A stretch of 64,000 bases of DNA from Citrobacter rodentium NBRC 105723 = DSM 16636 (GTDB taxonomy: Bacteria > Pseudomonadota > Gammaproteobacteria > Enterobacterales > Enterobacteriaceae): positions 2,852,001-2,916,000 of the forward strand of contig NZ_CP082833.1 in NCBI RefSeq assembly GCF_021278985.1. The letters run 5' to 3'. Of this stretch, positions 1 to 8,815 are shown piece after piece; position 1 is the first letter of the stretch; every line of letters starts with the position of its first letter. The notes under the pieces were generated by a model that was given only the letters and a program-made list of their open reading frames with translations, made no database searches and had not been told where the DNA came from. The position numbers and the translations under genes are program-made.

Positions 1-723
1 ATGCTGAACCTGCAGTTCGAGATGGCCGATCAGATTGACATGATTAACCGCCGTCTGGAGTGGATGGCCGCCAGCGCACTGACTACCGGCACCGTCACAG
101 TCTCCGGCGACGGATACGAAACCCGTGTGGTGAATTTCGGGCGCGATCCCTCTCTGACCGTCACCCTGAGTGGCTCGGACGTCTGGCCGCTCACTGTGGC
201 AGCCGGTGCCACGAACACGCGACCGTCAGATGATATCGAGGACTGGCAGACCCGTGTCCTGCAGAAGTCCGGCGCGGTGGCAACCGATCTGATTTTCACC
301 AACAAATCCTGGCGTGCGTTCCGTCTGGATACCACCATCAAGGACAACGCGATCACCTTCCCGGCACTGAGTCCGTTTGGTAACCAGGTCAATGCCGGGG
401 CGCAGATCATGAAGGGGGCCGTCTATAAAGGGCGCTGGGGCAACTTTGACCTGTGGCTTTATAACGACTGGTTTATTGACCCGGAAGATAACAAGGAAAA
501 ACCCCTCATCCCGGACGGCGCTGTTCTGATGAGTTGTGCCGATTTGATGGGAACCCGGGCATTTGGCGTCATCATGGATCCTGCCTTCAACTACGGGCCA
601 TTAGCGTACGCGCCGAAAACCTGGGTCAAAGAAGATCCCGCTCAGCGCCTTCTGCTGATGCAGTCCGCGCCGCTGGTGATTCCGAGCCGGGTCAACGCTT
701 CACTTTGCGCAACGGTGGTGTGA
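1..723 (+). CDS. Major capsid protein E family, C-terminal part (5' truncated by window)
   Basis: The 240 readable residues match the C-terminal two thirds of the lambda gpE-type capsid family (Phage_cap_E): an EWMAASALTTG segment followed by the beta-rich body, and a KTWVKEDPAQ stretch near the end that is typical of the family. It forms the icosahedral head shell. Family members are usually about 340 residues, so the methionine at base 1 is most likely internal and the true start lies upstream of the window. The head-decoration and joining genes follow directly, as in lambda. Confidence 0.88.
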   Translation: MLNLQFEMADQIDMINRRLEWMAASALTTGTVTVSGDGYETRVVNFGRDPSLTVTLSGSDVWPLTVAAGATNTRPSDDIEDWQTRVLQKSGAVATDLIFTNKSWRAFRLDTTIKDNAITFPALSPFGNQVNAGAQIMKGAVYKGRWGNFDLWLYNDWFIDPEDNKEKPLIPDGAVLMSCADLMGTRAFGVIMDPAFNYGPLAYAPKTWVKEDPAQRLLLMQSAPLVIPSRVNASLCATVV

Positions 724-724
724 T

Positions 725-1030
725 ATGGGTAAAAAGAAACCGGAAAATGAAGCCCTGCTTCAGGCAGAAGAAACAGGGTATGACGGGCCGGAAGATGAAG
801 AAATTCTGGACGCCGAAGAGTCGCAGGACGAAACATCGGATCCTGACTATGTGGTGCTGAAGGGGAACTGTGTCCGTCATAACGGGCGGGAATACGGTGA
901 AAATAGGCGTATTCCCGTCACCGGTGCGGATGCTGAACGTCTGATTCAGGCGGGTGTCATTGCGGACCTGCAGGCGGTCCGTAAAAAGGCGCTGGCGAAG
1001 GCGTCCGGCGTCAGTATTACGGAGGGCTGA
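725..1030 (+). CDS. Small acidic phage protein, putative head completion protein
   Basis: A protein of 101 residues with a very acidic first 40 residues and a basic, Lys/Ala-rich tail. It starts one base after the capsid stop codon and sits between the capsid gene and the gpFII-like joiner, the place lambda uses for FI. I do not recognise a named domain and the FI role is inferred only from position. It may equally be a short structural protein that lines the capsid or connector. Confidence 0.7.
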   Translation: MGKKKPENEALLQAEETGYDGPEDEEILDAEESQDETSDPDYVVLKGNCVRHNGREYGENRRIPVTGADAERLIQAGVIADLQAVRKKALAKASGVSITEG

Positions 1031-1032
1031 TT

Positions 1033-1383
1033 ATGGGGGTTAACTGGGATACCCATCTGCTGGCACCGTTGCATCAGGTTTTTGGTGACCGGCATGAGTA
1101 CCGCCCGCGCGGCGGTACGCCGTTTGACGTGAATGGCATCTTTGATCGGGGCTATGTGCAGCTGGCTGAGAACCTCGATGGCGATGCTGAGATCAACACC
1201 ACCAGTCCGGTGCTGGGCGTCAGGGATTCGGATTTTACCCGACCTCCGGAGCAGGGAGATCGTGTTTTTATTCGCACTGTCGGCGGTGTTCCGGTTAATC
1301 AGCTGTTTGTTGTTATGGATAAACAGCCCGACAGCCACGGCGGCACAAAGCTGGTGCTCAACGTCGTCAGGTCCCGATCATGA
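1033..1383 (+). CDS. Head-tail joining protein, lambda gpFII-like
   Basis: A protein of 116 residues resembling the Phage_attach/gpFII family, which in lambda caps the filled head and provides the surface where the tail docks. Supporting features are the size (117 in lambda), a central conserved segment with DSDFTRPPEQGDRVFI, and the location after the capsid gene. It overlaps the next gene by four bases (ATGA), which suggests translational coupling. Confidence 0.8.
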   Translation: MGVNWDTHLLAPLHQVFGDRHEYRPRGGTPFDVNGIFDRGYVQLAENLDGDAEINTTSPVLGVRDSDFTRPPEQGDRVFIRTVGGVPVNQLFVVMDKQPDSHGGTKLVLNVVRSRS

Positions 1384-1925
1384 ATGCATCCACTATCAGG
1401 CAGCTGGTTGTTGCCAGCCTGGCCGGGAAGACGGACGCCGGGGAGCGCGTCTATTCTCCCCGGGACTGGCCCACCCGGGCCGATATCTATCCGGCAATAC
1501 TGGTTCAGACCCCCTTTGACCACAAGCGTTCTCAGGGCCGTAATGCGCCGGCATTCACCACCGTGACCACCATCCGGATCACGGGGCGGGTGCAGGAATA
1601 TGACGGCGAATCAGAGGATGATGGCGCCATGCGGGCCGAAATCGCGCTGGAGACGCTGCGCGATCAGGTCGAGCGGGCTGTTATCAACAGCTATGAGCTG
1701 ACCCGCCGGATTCAGCAGTATGCCGAAGTGCGATCGACAATCAACGTAGATGCCGACGGTGAGGCACATCTGGGGCAGTTGCTGGTGGAAATCGACATCG
1801 AGCACTACCAGGGGCCGGAGGACTTCTATCCTATCGAAACCCACCCCCTGGAGGGCGTGGACATCACTATTGAAATGCCGGACGGCACTCCGCGCCCCGG
1901 CGTCAGTATCGATCTGCAGGAGTAA
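1380..1925 (+). CDS. Putative tail terminator / tail completion protein
   Basis: A protein of 181 residues, mixed alpha/beta, starting inside the stop codon of the gpFII-like gene. Its position between head joiner and tail sheath matches the tail terminator or Mu gp37-like slot in contractile-tailed phages. Such proteins form the ring that stops tail polymerisation and contacts the head. I see no diagnostic motif, so the role comes from gene order. Confidence 0.6.
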   Translation: MNASTIRQLVVASLAGKTDAGERVYSPRDWPTRADIYPAILVQTPFDHKRSQGRNAPAFTTVTTIRITGRVQEYDGESEDDGAMRAEIALETLRDQVERAVINSYELTRRIQQYAEVRSTINVDADGEAHLGQLLVEIDIEHYQGPEDFYPIETHPLEGVDITIEMPDGTPRPGVSIDLQE

Positions 1926-1927
1926 TT

Positions 1928-2092
1928 ATGTTCGTAAAACCGAAGGACGGGCTCAGCGTTCGCTGCCCGGTCCGGGGCGAAGCTTTGCCCAAATCCGGCG
2001 CCGAGGTGCCGGATAATACTTTCTGGCGCCGCCGTTTGCGCGATGGCGATGTGGCACTGGTTGAAACCAAAAATAAGGGGGCCAGTAAATGA
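1928..2092 (+). CDS. DUF2635 family small phage protein (Mu gp38-like)
   Basis: A 54-residue protein beginning MFVKPKDGLSVRCP, with the RPxxG-like and TxFWRRRLRDGDV segments typical of DUF2635. These tiny proteins sit immediately upstream of the tail sheath gene in Mu-like tails; their function is unknown. The start follows the previous stop by two bases and the stop overlaps the sheath start as ATGA. Confidence 0.85.
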   Translation: MFVKPKDGLSVRCPVRGEALPKSGAEVPDNTFWRRRLRDGDVALVETKNKGASK

Positions 2093-3591
2093 CCGTCCCG
2101 TTTTCCCGAATTCCGTCTAATCTTCGAACCCCGCTGTTTTTTGTGGAGTTTGATAACTCTATGGCGAACAGCGCCACGGCAACCCAGCGCACGCTGCTGA
2201 TTGGCCAGATGCTGGATACCGGCACCACGGCGCCGGATATTCCTGTTCGCGTTTCGTCCGTGAATGTGGTCGGGGAGCTGACCGGCAGGGGCTCGATGCT
2301 GCATGCGATGATGACGGCTTACCAGCAGAACGATACCGCTGCGGAGATCTGGATCCTGCCGCTGGCCGCTGACTCCAGCATGGTCAGCGCGACGGGTAGC
2401 ATTGCCATCAGCGGAACGGCGTCAGGGGCTGGTGTGATCTCGCTTTATATTGGCGGTACCCGGGTACAGGTATCCGTAACCTCCGATGATACCAGTAGTC
2501 AGATTGCCACCGCGCTGGCCGCGGCGATTAATAAAAAGGCGGGGATTCCGGTAGCGGCGTCTGCGAATGCCGGTGCCGTAGAGCTGACGGCCCGTAACCC
2601 CGGAAGTTGCGGTAACTCGGTGGATCTGCGCCTGAACTATCTGGGCTCACAGGGTGGAGAGGCAACACCTGTCGGCCTGGATATCACCATTTCGCCCATG
2701 ACCGGCGGCGCCGGTGCACCTGATATGGTTGGTGGGCTGGCAAACCTGCAGGACAAGACCTTTGATTTCATCGTAAACCCCTGGGATGACACGGCATCGC
2801 TGGACGCCATAAAGGCGTTTCTGTCGGATGCCACCGGGCGCTGGTCCTGGGAGCAGCAGCTCTATGGTCATGCATTTGGTGTGACCAGTGGCACCTACGC
2901 GGAGCTGGGGACAAAGGGAGAAACCCGCAATAACCAGCATGAGACGCTGATGGGCGTGAACCGGTCACCGTCTCCGTCTTATGTCTGGGCGGCGGCACTG
3001 ACCGGGGCCATAGCGCCGTCGCTGCGTAACGACCCCGGTCGTCCCACTCAGACCCTGCCGGTGTATGGTGTGCTGGCGCCAGCGCTGGAGGATCGGTTTA
3101 CGCTGACCGAACGCAACAACCTGCTGCACAGCGGTATTTCCACCTTTACCGTAGCGGATGATGGCACCGTTAGCGTGGAGAACGTGATCACCACCTACCA
3201 GACCAACGCTTACGGCGATGCGGATGACAGCTATCTGCAGGTGGAAACGCTGTTTAACCTGATGTTTGTGGTTCGCTATCTGCGCACGCAGGTAACCAGC
3301 AAATTTGGCCGGATGAAACTGGCGGCGGACGGGACCCGGTTTGCGCCGGGAGCCGCCATCGTGACCCCGAACGTCATCAGGGCAGACCAGATCGCGGAAT
3401 ACCAGACCCTGGAATATAACGGCTATGTGCAGGATTCGGCATCATTCGCGAAAAACCTGATCGTCGAGCAGAACGCATTGAACCCCAACCGGGTCGATGT
3501 CCTCTGGCCCGGAACGCTGATGAACCAGCTGCGCATCTTTGCACTGCTGACACAGTTCCGCCTCCAGGCGCAGTCAACTACAGGAGCTTAA
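2089..3591 (+). CDS. Contractile tail sheath protein (Mu gpL-like)
   Basis: A protein of 500 residues, the usual size for Mu-type sheaths. The N-terminus (FSRIPSNLRTPLFFVEFDNS) and the TERNNLLHSGISTFTV segment near residue 345 are characteristic of the family. The sheath surrounds the tube and contracts to drive it through the host envelope. The middle region (about residues 95 to 215) is the variable surface-exposed insertion. It is followed three bases later by the tube gene, the standard sheath-tube pairing. Confidence 0.95.
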   Translation: MTVPFSRIPSNLRTPLFFVEFDNSMANSATATQRTLLIGQMLDTGTTAPDIPVRVSSVNVVGELTGRGSMLHAMMTAYQQNDTAAEIWILPLAADSSMVSATGSIAISGTASGAGVISLYIGGTRVQVSVTSDDTSSQIATALAAAINKKAGIPVAASANAGAVELTARNPGSCGNSVDLRLNYLGSQGGEATPVGLDITISPMTGGAGAPDMVGGLANLQDKTFDFIVNPWDDTASLDAIKAFLSDATGRWSWEQQLYGHAFGVTSGTYAELGTKGETRNNQHETLMGVNRSPSPSYVWAAALTGAIAPSLRNDPGRPTQTLPVYGVLAPALEDRFTLTERNNLLHSGISTFTVADDGTVSVENVITTYQTNAYGDADDSYLQVETLFNLMFVVRYLRTQVTSKFGRMKLAADGTRFAPGAAIVTPNVIRADQIAEYQTLEYNGYVQDSASFAKNLIVEQNALNPNRVDVLWPGTLMNQLRIFALLTQFRLQAQSTTGA

Positions 3592-3594
3592 ACA

Positions 3595-3966
3595 ATGACA
3601 GGAGATACCACAAACCGCCTGGCGGGTACCGCCTACGTCACCGTGAACGGGGTGACGGTGATGGTGGAAGGCTCGTTTAAATACCAGGCTGCGAAGGTTA
3701 ACCGCACCTCTCTTGTGGGGATGGATGGCGTCCACGGCTACAAGGAAAAGCCGGTGGCGTCCTATATCTCCGCGCGTCTGCGCGACAGCGGCGGTACGGT
3801 CGTGGCGGGCTTTAACGACCAGACTAATGTGAACGTCATCGCGGAGCTGGCTAACGGCAAAACCATCATAGGTCGTAGCCTCTGGACGGTGAATGTCCAG
3901 GAAGTGGAAAGCGAGGACGCTGTTTTTGATGTGCGCTGGGAAGGACGCGACGTAACGGAGAACTGA
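3595..3966 (+). CDS. Tail tube protein (Mu gpM-like)
   Basis: A protein of 123 residues, beta-rich, beginning with a TNRLAGTAYVTVNG segment typical of the Mu-type tube family. It stacks into the inner tube through which DNA is ejected. It lies directly after the sheath gene and two bases before the assembly chaperone gene, which is the usual order. Confidence 0.93.
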   Translation: MTGDTTNRLAGTAYVTVNGVTVMVEGSFKYQAAKVNRTSLVGMDGVHGYKEKPVASYISARLRDSGGTVVAGFNDQTNVNVIAELANGKTIIGRSLWTVNVQEVESEDAVFDVRWEGRDVTEN

Positions 3967-3968
3967 TA

Positions 3969-4247
3969 ATGGCAGAGCTGGACAGAATCAAAGTGGTGAC
4001 GCTGACGGTCCCCCTGGAAGACCAGGCGCAGAAAACGCGCTATGACTCTCTGGAGCTGAAGGCACCGACGTTAAGCCAGGCTGAACAATTCTATGAAAAG
4101 CAGACGGCATCGACCTCGCTGGCGGCCATGCGGCTACTGATTGCGCTGGTGTCCGGTGTTCGTGAGAGTGTTCTGGCACCGATGGACTTTCTGGACTTCC
4201 GCAAATGCGAGGAATATTTACTCGGTTTTTTGACCTGGAAGCCCTGA
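3969..4247 (+). CDS. Tail assembly chaperone, short form (frame 0)
   Basis: A protein of 92 residues of the Mu gp41 / P2 gpE tail assembly chaperone type. Near its end, codons GGT TTT TTG place a T TTT TTG slippery heptamer at 4226-4232. Most ribosomes should terminate at 4245-4247 to give this short form. A minority should slip back one base and read into the overlapping frame to make the long form (next entry). Both forms coat the tape measure protein and help tube polymerisation in related phages; neither is found in the finished virion. Confidence 0.88.
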   Translation: MAELDRIKVVTLTVPLEDQAQKTRYDSLELKAPTLSQAEQFYEKQTASTSLAAMRLLIALVSGVRESVLAPMDFLDFRKCEEYLLGFLTWKP

Positions 4248-4396
4248 CACAATGGCAGGTGACGGCGGCTGACGTCACCTTTTATTTCAGGTGGCCGTCT
4301 GATACAGCATGGAACATGACCTGGCAGCGCCTGAAATGGTGGGTGGCGCAGGCTGACCGCATCAACGGGATCAGGGCGAGGGGCGACGATGAGTAA
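4205..4396 (+). CDS. Tail assembly chaperone extension, made by -1 frameshift (gpE+E'-like)
   Basis: Open frame in -1 relative to the chaperone gene. It is probably not started on its own: there is no ribosome binding site, and its methionine lies inside the upstream gene. Translation enters through a -1 slip at TTTTTTG (4226-4232), continuing DLEALTQWQV... to the stop at 4394-4396. The fused product would be 142 residues (88 from frame 0, 54 from this frame). The extension is Trp-rich, like the GpE+E' family, and is thought to bind the tape measure protein. The tape measure gene starts inside its last codons. Confidence 0.85.
   Translation: MRGIFTRFFDLEALTQWQVTAADVTFYFRWPSDTAWNMTWQRLKWWVAQADRINGIRARGDDE
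4226..4232 (+). promoter_or_regulatory. Programmed -1 ribosomal frameshift site TTTTTTG
   Basis: The heptamer reads T TTT TTG in the frame of the chaperone gene, which is exactly the X XXY YYZ form. It is the same type used by P2-like phages for gpE/gpE+E'. The zero-frame stop is 12 bases downstream and the -1 frame stays open to 4396. Confidence 0.88.
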
Positions 4397-6302
4397 TGCA
4401 TTTGATTTTGAACTGGTGGCAGATGATCAGGTCAGTGATGCTGTCTCCCGGATAGATGGGGCCGTGCGTAAGCTTCTCCCGCTACTGCAGAACACCCAGG
4501 ATGAGCTTGCGCTGGGTGGCCAGGATACTACTGACGGGCTGGATAATATTTCCGGACGACTGGACAGCATGGCCCGGGCGGCCCGCGATAACGTCCAGTT
4601 TGTCGGTGATATGGTTCCTCCCCTGAAAATGGTGGGGGAGCTGTCCGGAAAGCTGGCTTCAGTTGGCCTGGCCGGTGCGGTCGGGTATGGCATGAAGCGG
4701 GTCGCAGAGAGTTTCGCGGAGGCGTCGCGGGAGGCTTATAACCTCGATGTGTCAGCCAAAAACGCCGGAATGCGGGTGGACGAGTTTACCCGCCTTTCAG
4801 GCGCTATGCGCATCCTCGGTAGCGACAGTCAGAGCGCGAACGCGTCTGTAGAAGGGATGTTTAAAACCTTCAATGATGCGCTCTGGGGAAAAAACAGCGC
4901 GGTCCTGGGGGCGATGTCCCAGATTGGCGCACAGATTGTCAGGAACAAGGACGGTACGGCGGATGTGTTGAAAACCCTGGAATCTATCGCCCGGGTATTT
5001 CCCTCTCTGTCACCGGAGAACCAGAAGACCGCCGCTGATGCGCTGGGGCTGGATGCTAACGGTCTGCAGCTGCTGCGCGAAGGTGCCCGCCTGAAAGAGT
5101 TGCTGGCGAAGTCCGATCAGTTTGGTCTGACGATGGATCCGGCTCTGAATGACCAGCTGAAGGATATGAACGGCACCCTGAATGAAGTCAGCGCATCATG
5201 GGACGGTCTGAAAAAGAAAATGTCCGCCGGTATGTTACTGGGCAGCCTGAATAAAATCGACGGTTCGGTAAAAGATGGACTGGAGGGCATAACGGATCTG
5301 TTCTCTCACGGCGATTTTACTGGCCTCTCTCATGCGCTCGGTTTTGTCAGCAGCGATAATGCCAAAAAGTTGCGACGTATTCAGGGAGATAAAGACCTGT
5401 ACGGCAGCCTGTCCCGGATGGAGCGCGGGGCGGTGGATGCCGGATTTTATACTGACGCCGTGCGCAGGCGCTACGATGCCCGCTATGGTGCAACTGACGC
5501 GGCGGCACAGCTGCAGGAGGATCTGACGGGTATTGCGCCACGCAGGCCAGCAGAGAGGCGTCCTGTATCCCGCCGCTCAACAACCTATGAACGGGCGGGG
5601 CGATATGACGACCTTCTCCATGAAGCCGGTGATAAATATAACGTCGATCCGACACTCCTTAAGGCGATAATGTCCCAGGAGTCCGGCGGTAATCCGCGTG
5701 CTATCAGTCGGGCGGGCGCCCGGGGGCTGATGCAGGTCATGCCGTCAAACTTCCGCAATACCGGCGTCACTGACTGGACCGATCCCCGGCAAAACATCAT
5801 GGCCGGGGCGCAGATTTTCGCGGAGAACATGCAACGCTCCCGGGGAAATGTGGCGCTGGCGCTGCGGTATTACAACGGCGGTTATGATCGGAGCCGGTGG
5901 GGGCGGGAAAACGCGGCGTATCCTGGCGCCGTACTGGCGCATTACCGGAATATCGCGCAAGGGGCTAACCAGAATCCTGCCCGGGTTCCGGCACCGGTGC
6001 TACCGCCGGTGGTGAGGGAGGCAGAAAAACCGGCGGTGGATGCTCCCGGGGTGATAGCCAGCCAGTCGCCAGCGTCACCTGCACCTGTTGCCGCCGGTAA
6101 CACCAGCAGGGCGACGCCCTCCATTATCCAGCCGCGTAGTGGTACCAGCGCATCTGAACGGGAAAATCTGACCAGCGCGATGAAAGCGGCGTTTGAGGAT
6201 CAGAAACTCAGGCTGGAAATTACCATGACCGGCAGTAATGGCGAGAAGCAGACCATTGAAACCCGTAATGGCGGCCGGATCTCCATGCCTATGTTCTACT
6301 GA
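4389..6302 (+). CDS. Tail tape measure protein with lytic transglycosylase domain
   Basis: A protein of 637 residues starting ATGAGTAAT within the end of the chaperone extension. The first 370 residues are helical, with Ala-rich coiled-coil character as expected for a tape measure protein. A lysozyme-like SLT domain occupies about residues 405 to 525: the catalytic glutamate is E431 in the SQESGGNP motif, followed by GLMQVMP and RYYNGG. The domain should open peptidoglycan during DNA entry. The C-terminal 110 residues are Pro/Ala-rich. The tail length predicted from such a protein is modest. Confidence 0.93.
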   Translation: MSNAFDFELVADDQVSDAVSRIDGAVRKLLPLLQNTQDELALGGQDTTDGLDNISGRLDSMARAARDNVQFVGDMVPPLKMVGELSGKLASVGLAGAVGYGMKRVAESFAEASREAYNLDVSAKNAGMRVDEFTRLSGAMRILGSDSQSANASVEGMFKTFNDALWGKNSAVLGAMSQIGAQIVRNKDGTADVLKTLESIARVFPSLSPENQKTAADALGLDANGLQLLREGARLKELLAKSDQFGLTMDPALNDQLKDMNGTLNEVSASWDGLKKKMSAGMLLGSLNKIDGSVKDGLEGITDLFSHGDFTGLSHALGFVSSDNAKKLRRIQGDKDLYGSLSRMERGAVDAGFYTDAVRRRYDARYGATDAAAQLQEDLTGIAPRRPAERRPVSRRSTTYERAGRYDDLLHEAGDKYNVDPTLLKAIMSQESGGNPRAISRAGARGLMQVMPSNFRNTGVTDWTDPRQNIMAGAQIFAENMQRSRGNVALALRYYNGGYDRSRWGRENAAYPGAVLAHYRNIAQGANQNPARVPAPVLPPVVREAEKPAVDAPGVIASQSPASPAPVAAGNTSRATPSIIQPRSGTSASERENLTSAMKAAFEDQKLRLEITMTGSNGEKQTIETRNGGRISMPMFY

Positions 6303-6323
6303 CCCGCCAGCCGGCGGGTTTTT
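6303..6323 (+). terminator. Intrinsic terminator-like hairpin inside the tail operon
   Basis: CCCGCC, a four-base loop AGCC, GGCGGG, then five T: a six-pair GC stem plus short U tract. It begins directly after the tape measure stop codon and ends 12 bases before the gpN gene. Because tail genes continue in the same direction, it must be leaky or overcome by antitermination, and may lower baseplate gene expression relative to tube and sheath. Confidence 0.7.
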
Positions 6324-6335
6324 ACTTATGGGGTA

Positions 6336-7739
6336 ATGATGGCAATTATCCAGAATGCAATATCCGCTCTGATGGGCGGCACAGGCGGTGAGCGCTGGCA
6401 GGATAAGCTACGGCCGTCCAGCTTCCGGGGCGTTCCTTTTGCCGTCGTGATTGAAGAAGGGGTCCATGGACGTCGCCAGGCTGTCCATGAATACCCGTAC
6501 CGGGATACCGCCTGGATTGAAGATCTGGGGCGGGGTGTTCGCCGGATAACCATCAGGGGCTTTCTGGTCGAGGACAGCCAGGTTTACGGTGGCGGTGATG
6601 CCGTTACCCAGCGCCAGGCGCTGATTAATGCCTGTGAGGAAAAGGGGCCGGGGACACTGGTACACCCGACGCTGGGGGAAATGACGGTTGCCATTCCGGA
6701 TGGTGGCCTGAGAATTGCCGGAACGGCGGAGGCCGGGCGGGTGTTCGAATTTACCCTGACAGCCATTGAATCAGGTCTGAAGGTGTTCGCCATTACCGGC
6801 AGCAAGGTCGCCGGTGTGAACGTCGTGACAAATTATCTGAAACTGGTTACCACCACCGTTTCCAGCGTTCTGGCGCGGATCAAAAGTGAACTCCGGGGGG
6901 TGACTCAGGGGATCAACACCATCAGGGGAACGGTCGCCTTCTGGACCCGGATGGTAGACAGCACGATCAGCGAAGCGACCAGTGTCAGTAACGTCCTGAA
7001 TTCCACGTTCGGGAATACCCGCTATGGACGCTACAACAAAGGGACGGCAGGTGGGAGTTCTTCCGGGGCAACGGGTACTCACCAGGCCGATGACACTGAT
7101 GATTATCAGGCGCTGGTCGAACAGGTAACGGCTCAGGCGGTCATGGATCGCCAGAATATTTCAGATGCTGTCGAACGGCTCAACAGCGCCACGGCGCCCG
7201 AAGATATCATGCAGCTGACGGCGGATCTGGTGAACCTGATACTGAACAGCGTCGGCGGTATTGATGAGCGCGTTACGCTGCTGGAGTCTCTGGCCGGTGC
7301 CACCAGTACCGAATACCAGCAGTCAGAGGCCACGCGAAAAATCGCGGCCTCTGTCAACACCCTGATCATTGTGCTGTGCTCCGGGGCGATGACTGCGGCG
7401 GCGGCGGAGTCCAATCCGACCAGCCGTGACGAAGCCGAAGGACTGACGCAGCGGGTATCCGATCAGCTGGATGTAGCGCTGGTGGTGGTGGGCGACCGCG
7501 GCGATGATGATCTCTACAGGGCGCTGCTCAGTCTTCGATCCTCATTTATCGACAGGATGAGCGATATTTCTCCGAACCTGAGCGAGCTGATGGAGATCAG
7601 CACCGCGCGGCCACTTCCGGCGCTGACGCTGGCAAACCGGTTGTATCAGGATGCCGGGCGCGCTGATGAACTGGTGCAGGAAGCGGATGTTCCCCACCCG
7701 GCATTTATGCCTGTGAAAATGAAGGTGTTACGGCAATGA
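6336..7739 (+). CDS. Mu gpN-like baseplate protein (DNA circularisation N-terminal family)
   Basis: A protein of 467 residues. Residues 15 to 105 match the DNA_circ_N family (WQDKLRPSSFRGVPF, and RRITIRGFLVEDS). The historical name aside, in Mu-like tails this protein is a hub-proximal component that connects tail tube and baseplate. Two adjacent ATG codons are available; the first is used here. It overlaps the gpP-like gene by four bases. Confidence 0.85.
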   Translation: MMAIIQNAISALMGGTGGERWQDKLRPSSFRGVPFAVVIEEGVHGRRQAVHEYPYRDTAWIEDLGRGVRRITIRGFLVEDSQVYGGGDAVTQRQALINACEEKGPGTLVHPTLGEMTVAIPDGGLRIAGTAEAGRVFEFTLTAIESGLKVFAITGSKVAGVNVVTNYLKLVTTTVSSVLARIKSELRGVTQGINTIRGTVAFWTRMVDSTISEATSVSNVLNSTFGNTRYGRYNKGTAGGSSSGATGTHQADDTDDYQALVEQVTAQAVMDRQNISDAVERLNSATAPEDIMQLTADLVNLILNSVGGIDERVTLLESLAGATSTEYQQSEATRKIAASVNTLIIVLCSGAMTAAAAESNPTSRDEAEGLTQRVSDQLDVALVVVGDRGDDDLYRALLSLRSSFIDRMSDISPNLSELMEISTARPLPALTLANRLYQDAGRADELVQEADVPHPAFMPVKMKVLRQ

Positions 7740-8815
7740 CTGAAACCCGCGATCTCGTTTCCCTCACCGTGGGAGGCAGAAGAATAGAGGGCTGGGATTC
7801 CGTGCGGGTCACCCGGGCAATCGAGCGTTTCCCGTCTGATTTTGACCTAGGGCTGATGGACTATTTCCCCGGTAGCCAGGATGAACAGCTGGTCAGGGAG
7901 GGGGAGTCCTGCGAAATCCGGATCGGTAACGACCTGGTGATCACCGGCTATGTCGATGACTGGGAGCCGTCGATAAGCCGGAGTCGCCATGAAGTCAGAG
8001 CAACGGGGCGCGGAAAGTGCCAGGACCTGGTGGACTGCTCCGCCGAGTGGCCGAATAACGTGATTAACGGTGGCAACGCGCTGGATATCGCTTCACGTCT
8101 GGCCTCGTATTACGGCATATCCGTATCGTCAGATGTCAGTGATCTGGTTGCTGTTCCCCAGTTCACACTCAACTGGGGTGAATCCCCGCAGGAGATCATC
8201 GAACGTGTCAGCCGCTGGTCTGCGCTGCTGTATTACGACCAGCCTGACGGCAATCTGCTGCTGACCAGGGTGGGAACCCGGAAGGCGGCCAGTGGTGTCG
8301 CCCAGGGGGAAAACATCGAGCAGGCATATTTCCGAACCTCAATGGCTGAGCGGTTTTCTGATTATGTCGGGGTATCCATGAGCCTGTCCCCGGTTAGCGG
8401 GCTGGCGCCGGATACTGCCTACGATTCGGTGACCCTGGCGACCGCACGCGATCCGGAGGCGGCCAGAATGCGCTACCGGAAACGCATTGTGATTGTTGAG
8501 AGCACGCTGATGGCGTCACAGCAGGCGCAGCAGTGTATCGACTGGGAGATGAACCGGCGTTACGGCCGTTCCCGGCAACTGGATGTGACGATTGACAGCT
8601 GGCGGGATAAGTCCGGGAAATTGTGGGAGCCCAATACGCTGATCCCGGTCAATATTCCGGCGCTGAAAGTCACCGATCGGGAAATGTTGCTGTCCGAGGT
8701 GACGTTTATCAGGGATTCAGGCGGAACGCACGCCAGGCTGTCCCTGATGCCACCGGAGGCGTTTACCGTCCAGCCTTACGCTTTCTACCAACAGATACCG
8801 GGGCTTAATCCATGA
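7736..8815 (+). CDS. Baseplate hub protein (Mu gpP / P2 gpD-like)
   Basis: A protein of 359 residues beginning RDLVSLTVGGRRIEGWDSV, typical of the Mu gpP/late control D hub family. The segment GRGKCQDLVDCSAEWPNN is a strongly conserved family signature. The trimeric hub joins the tube to the central spike. It starts within the previous stop and overlaps the spike gene by four bases. Confidence 0.92.
   Translation: MTETRDLVSLTVGGRRIEGWDSVRVTRAIERFPSDFDLGLMDYFPGSQDEQLVREGESCEIRIGNDLVITGYVDDWEPSISRSRHEVRATGRGKCQDLVDCSAEWPNNVINGGNALDIASRLASYYGISVSSDVSDLVAVPQFTLNWGESPQEIIERVSRWSALLYYDQPDGNLLLTRVGTRKAASGVAQGENIEQAYFRTSMAERFSDYVGVSMSLSPVSGLAPDTAYDSVTLATARDPEAARMRYRKRIVIVESTLMASQQAQQCIDWEMNRRYGRSRQLDVTIDSWRDKSGKLWEPNTLIPVNIPALKVTDREMLLSEVTFIRDSGGTHARLSLMPPEAFTVQPYAFYQQIPGLNP

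Noticed and set aside
4205..4396. Independent start for the second chaperone frame
   Set aside because: The methionine lacks a ribosome binding site; the slippery heptamer explains expression by frameshift.
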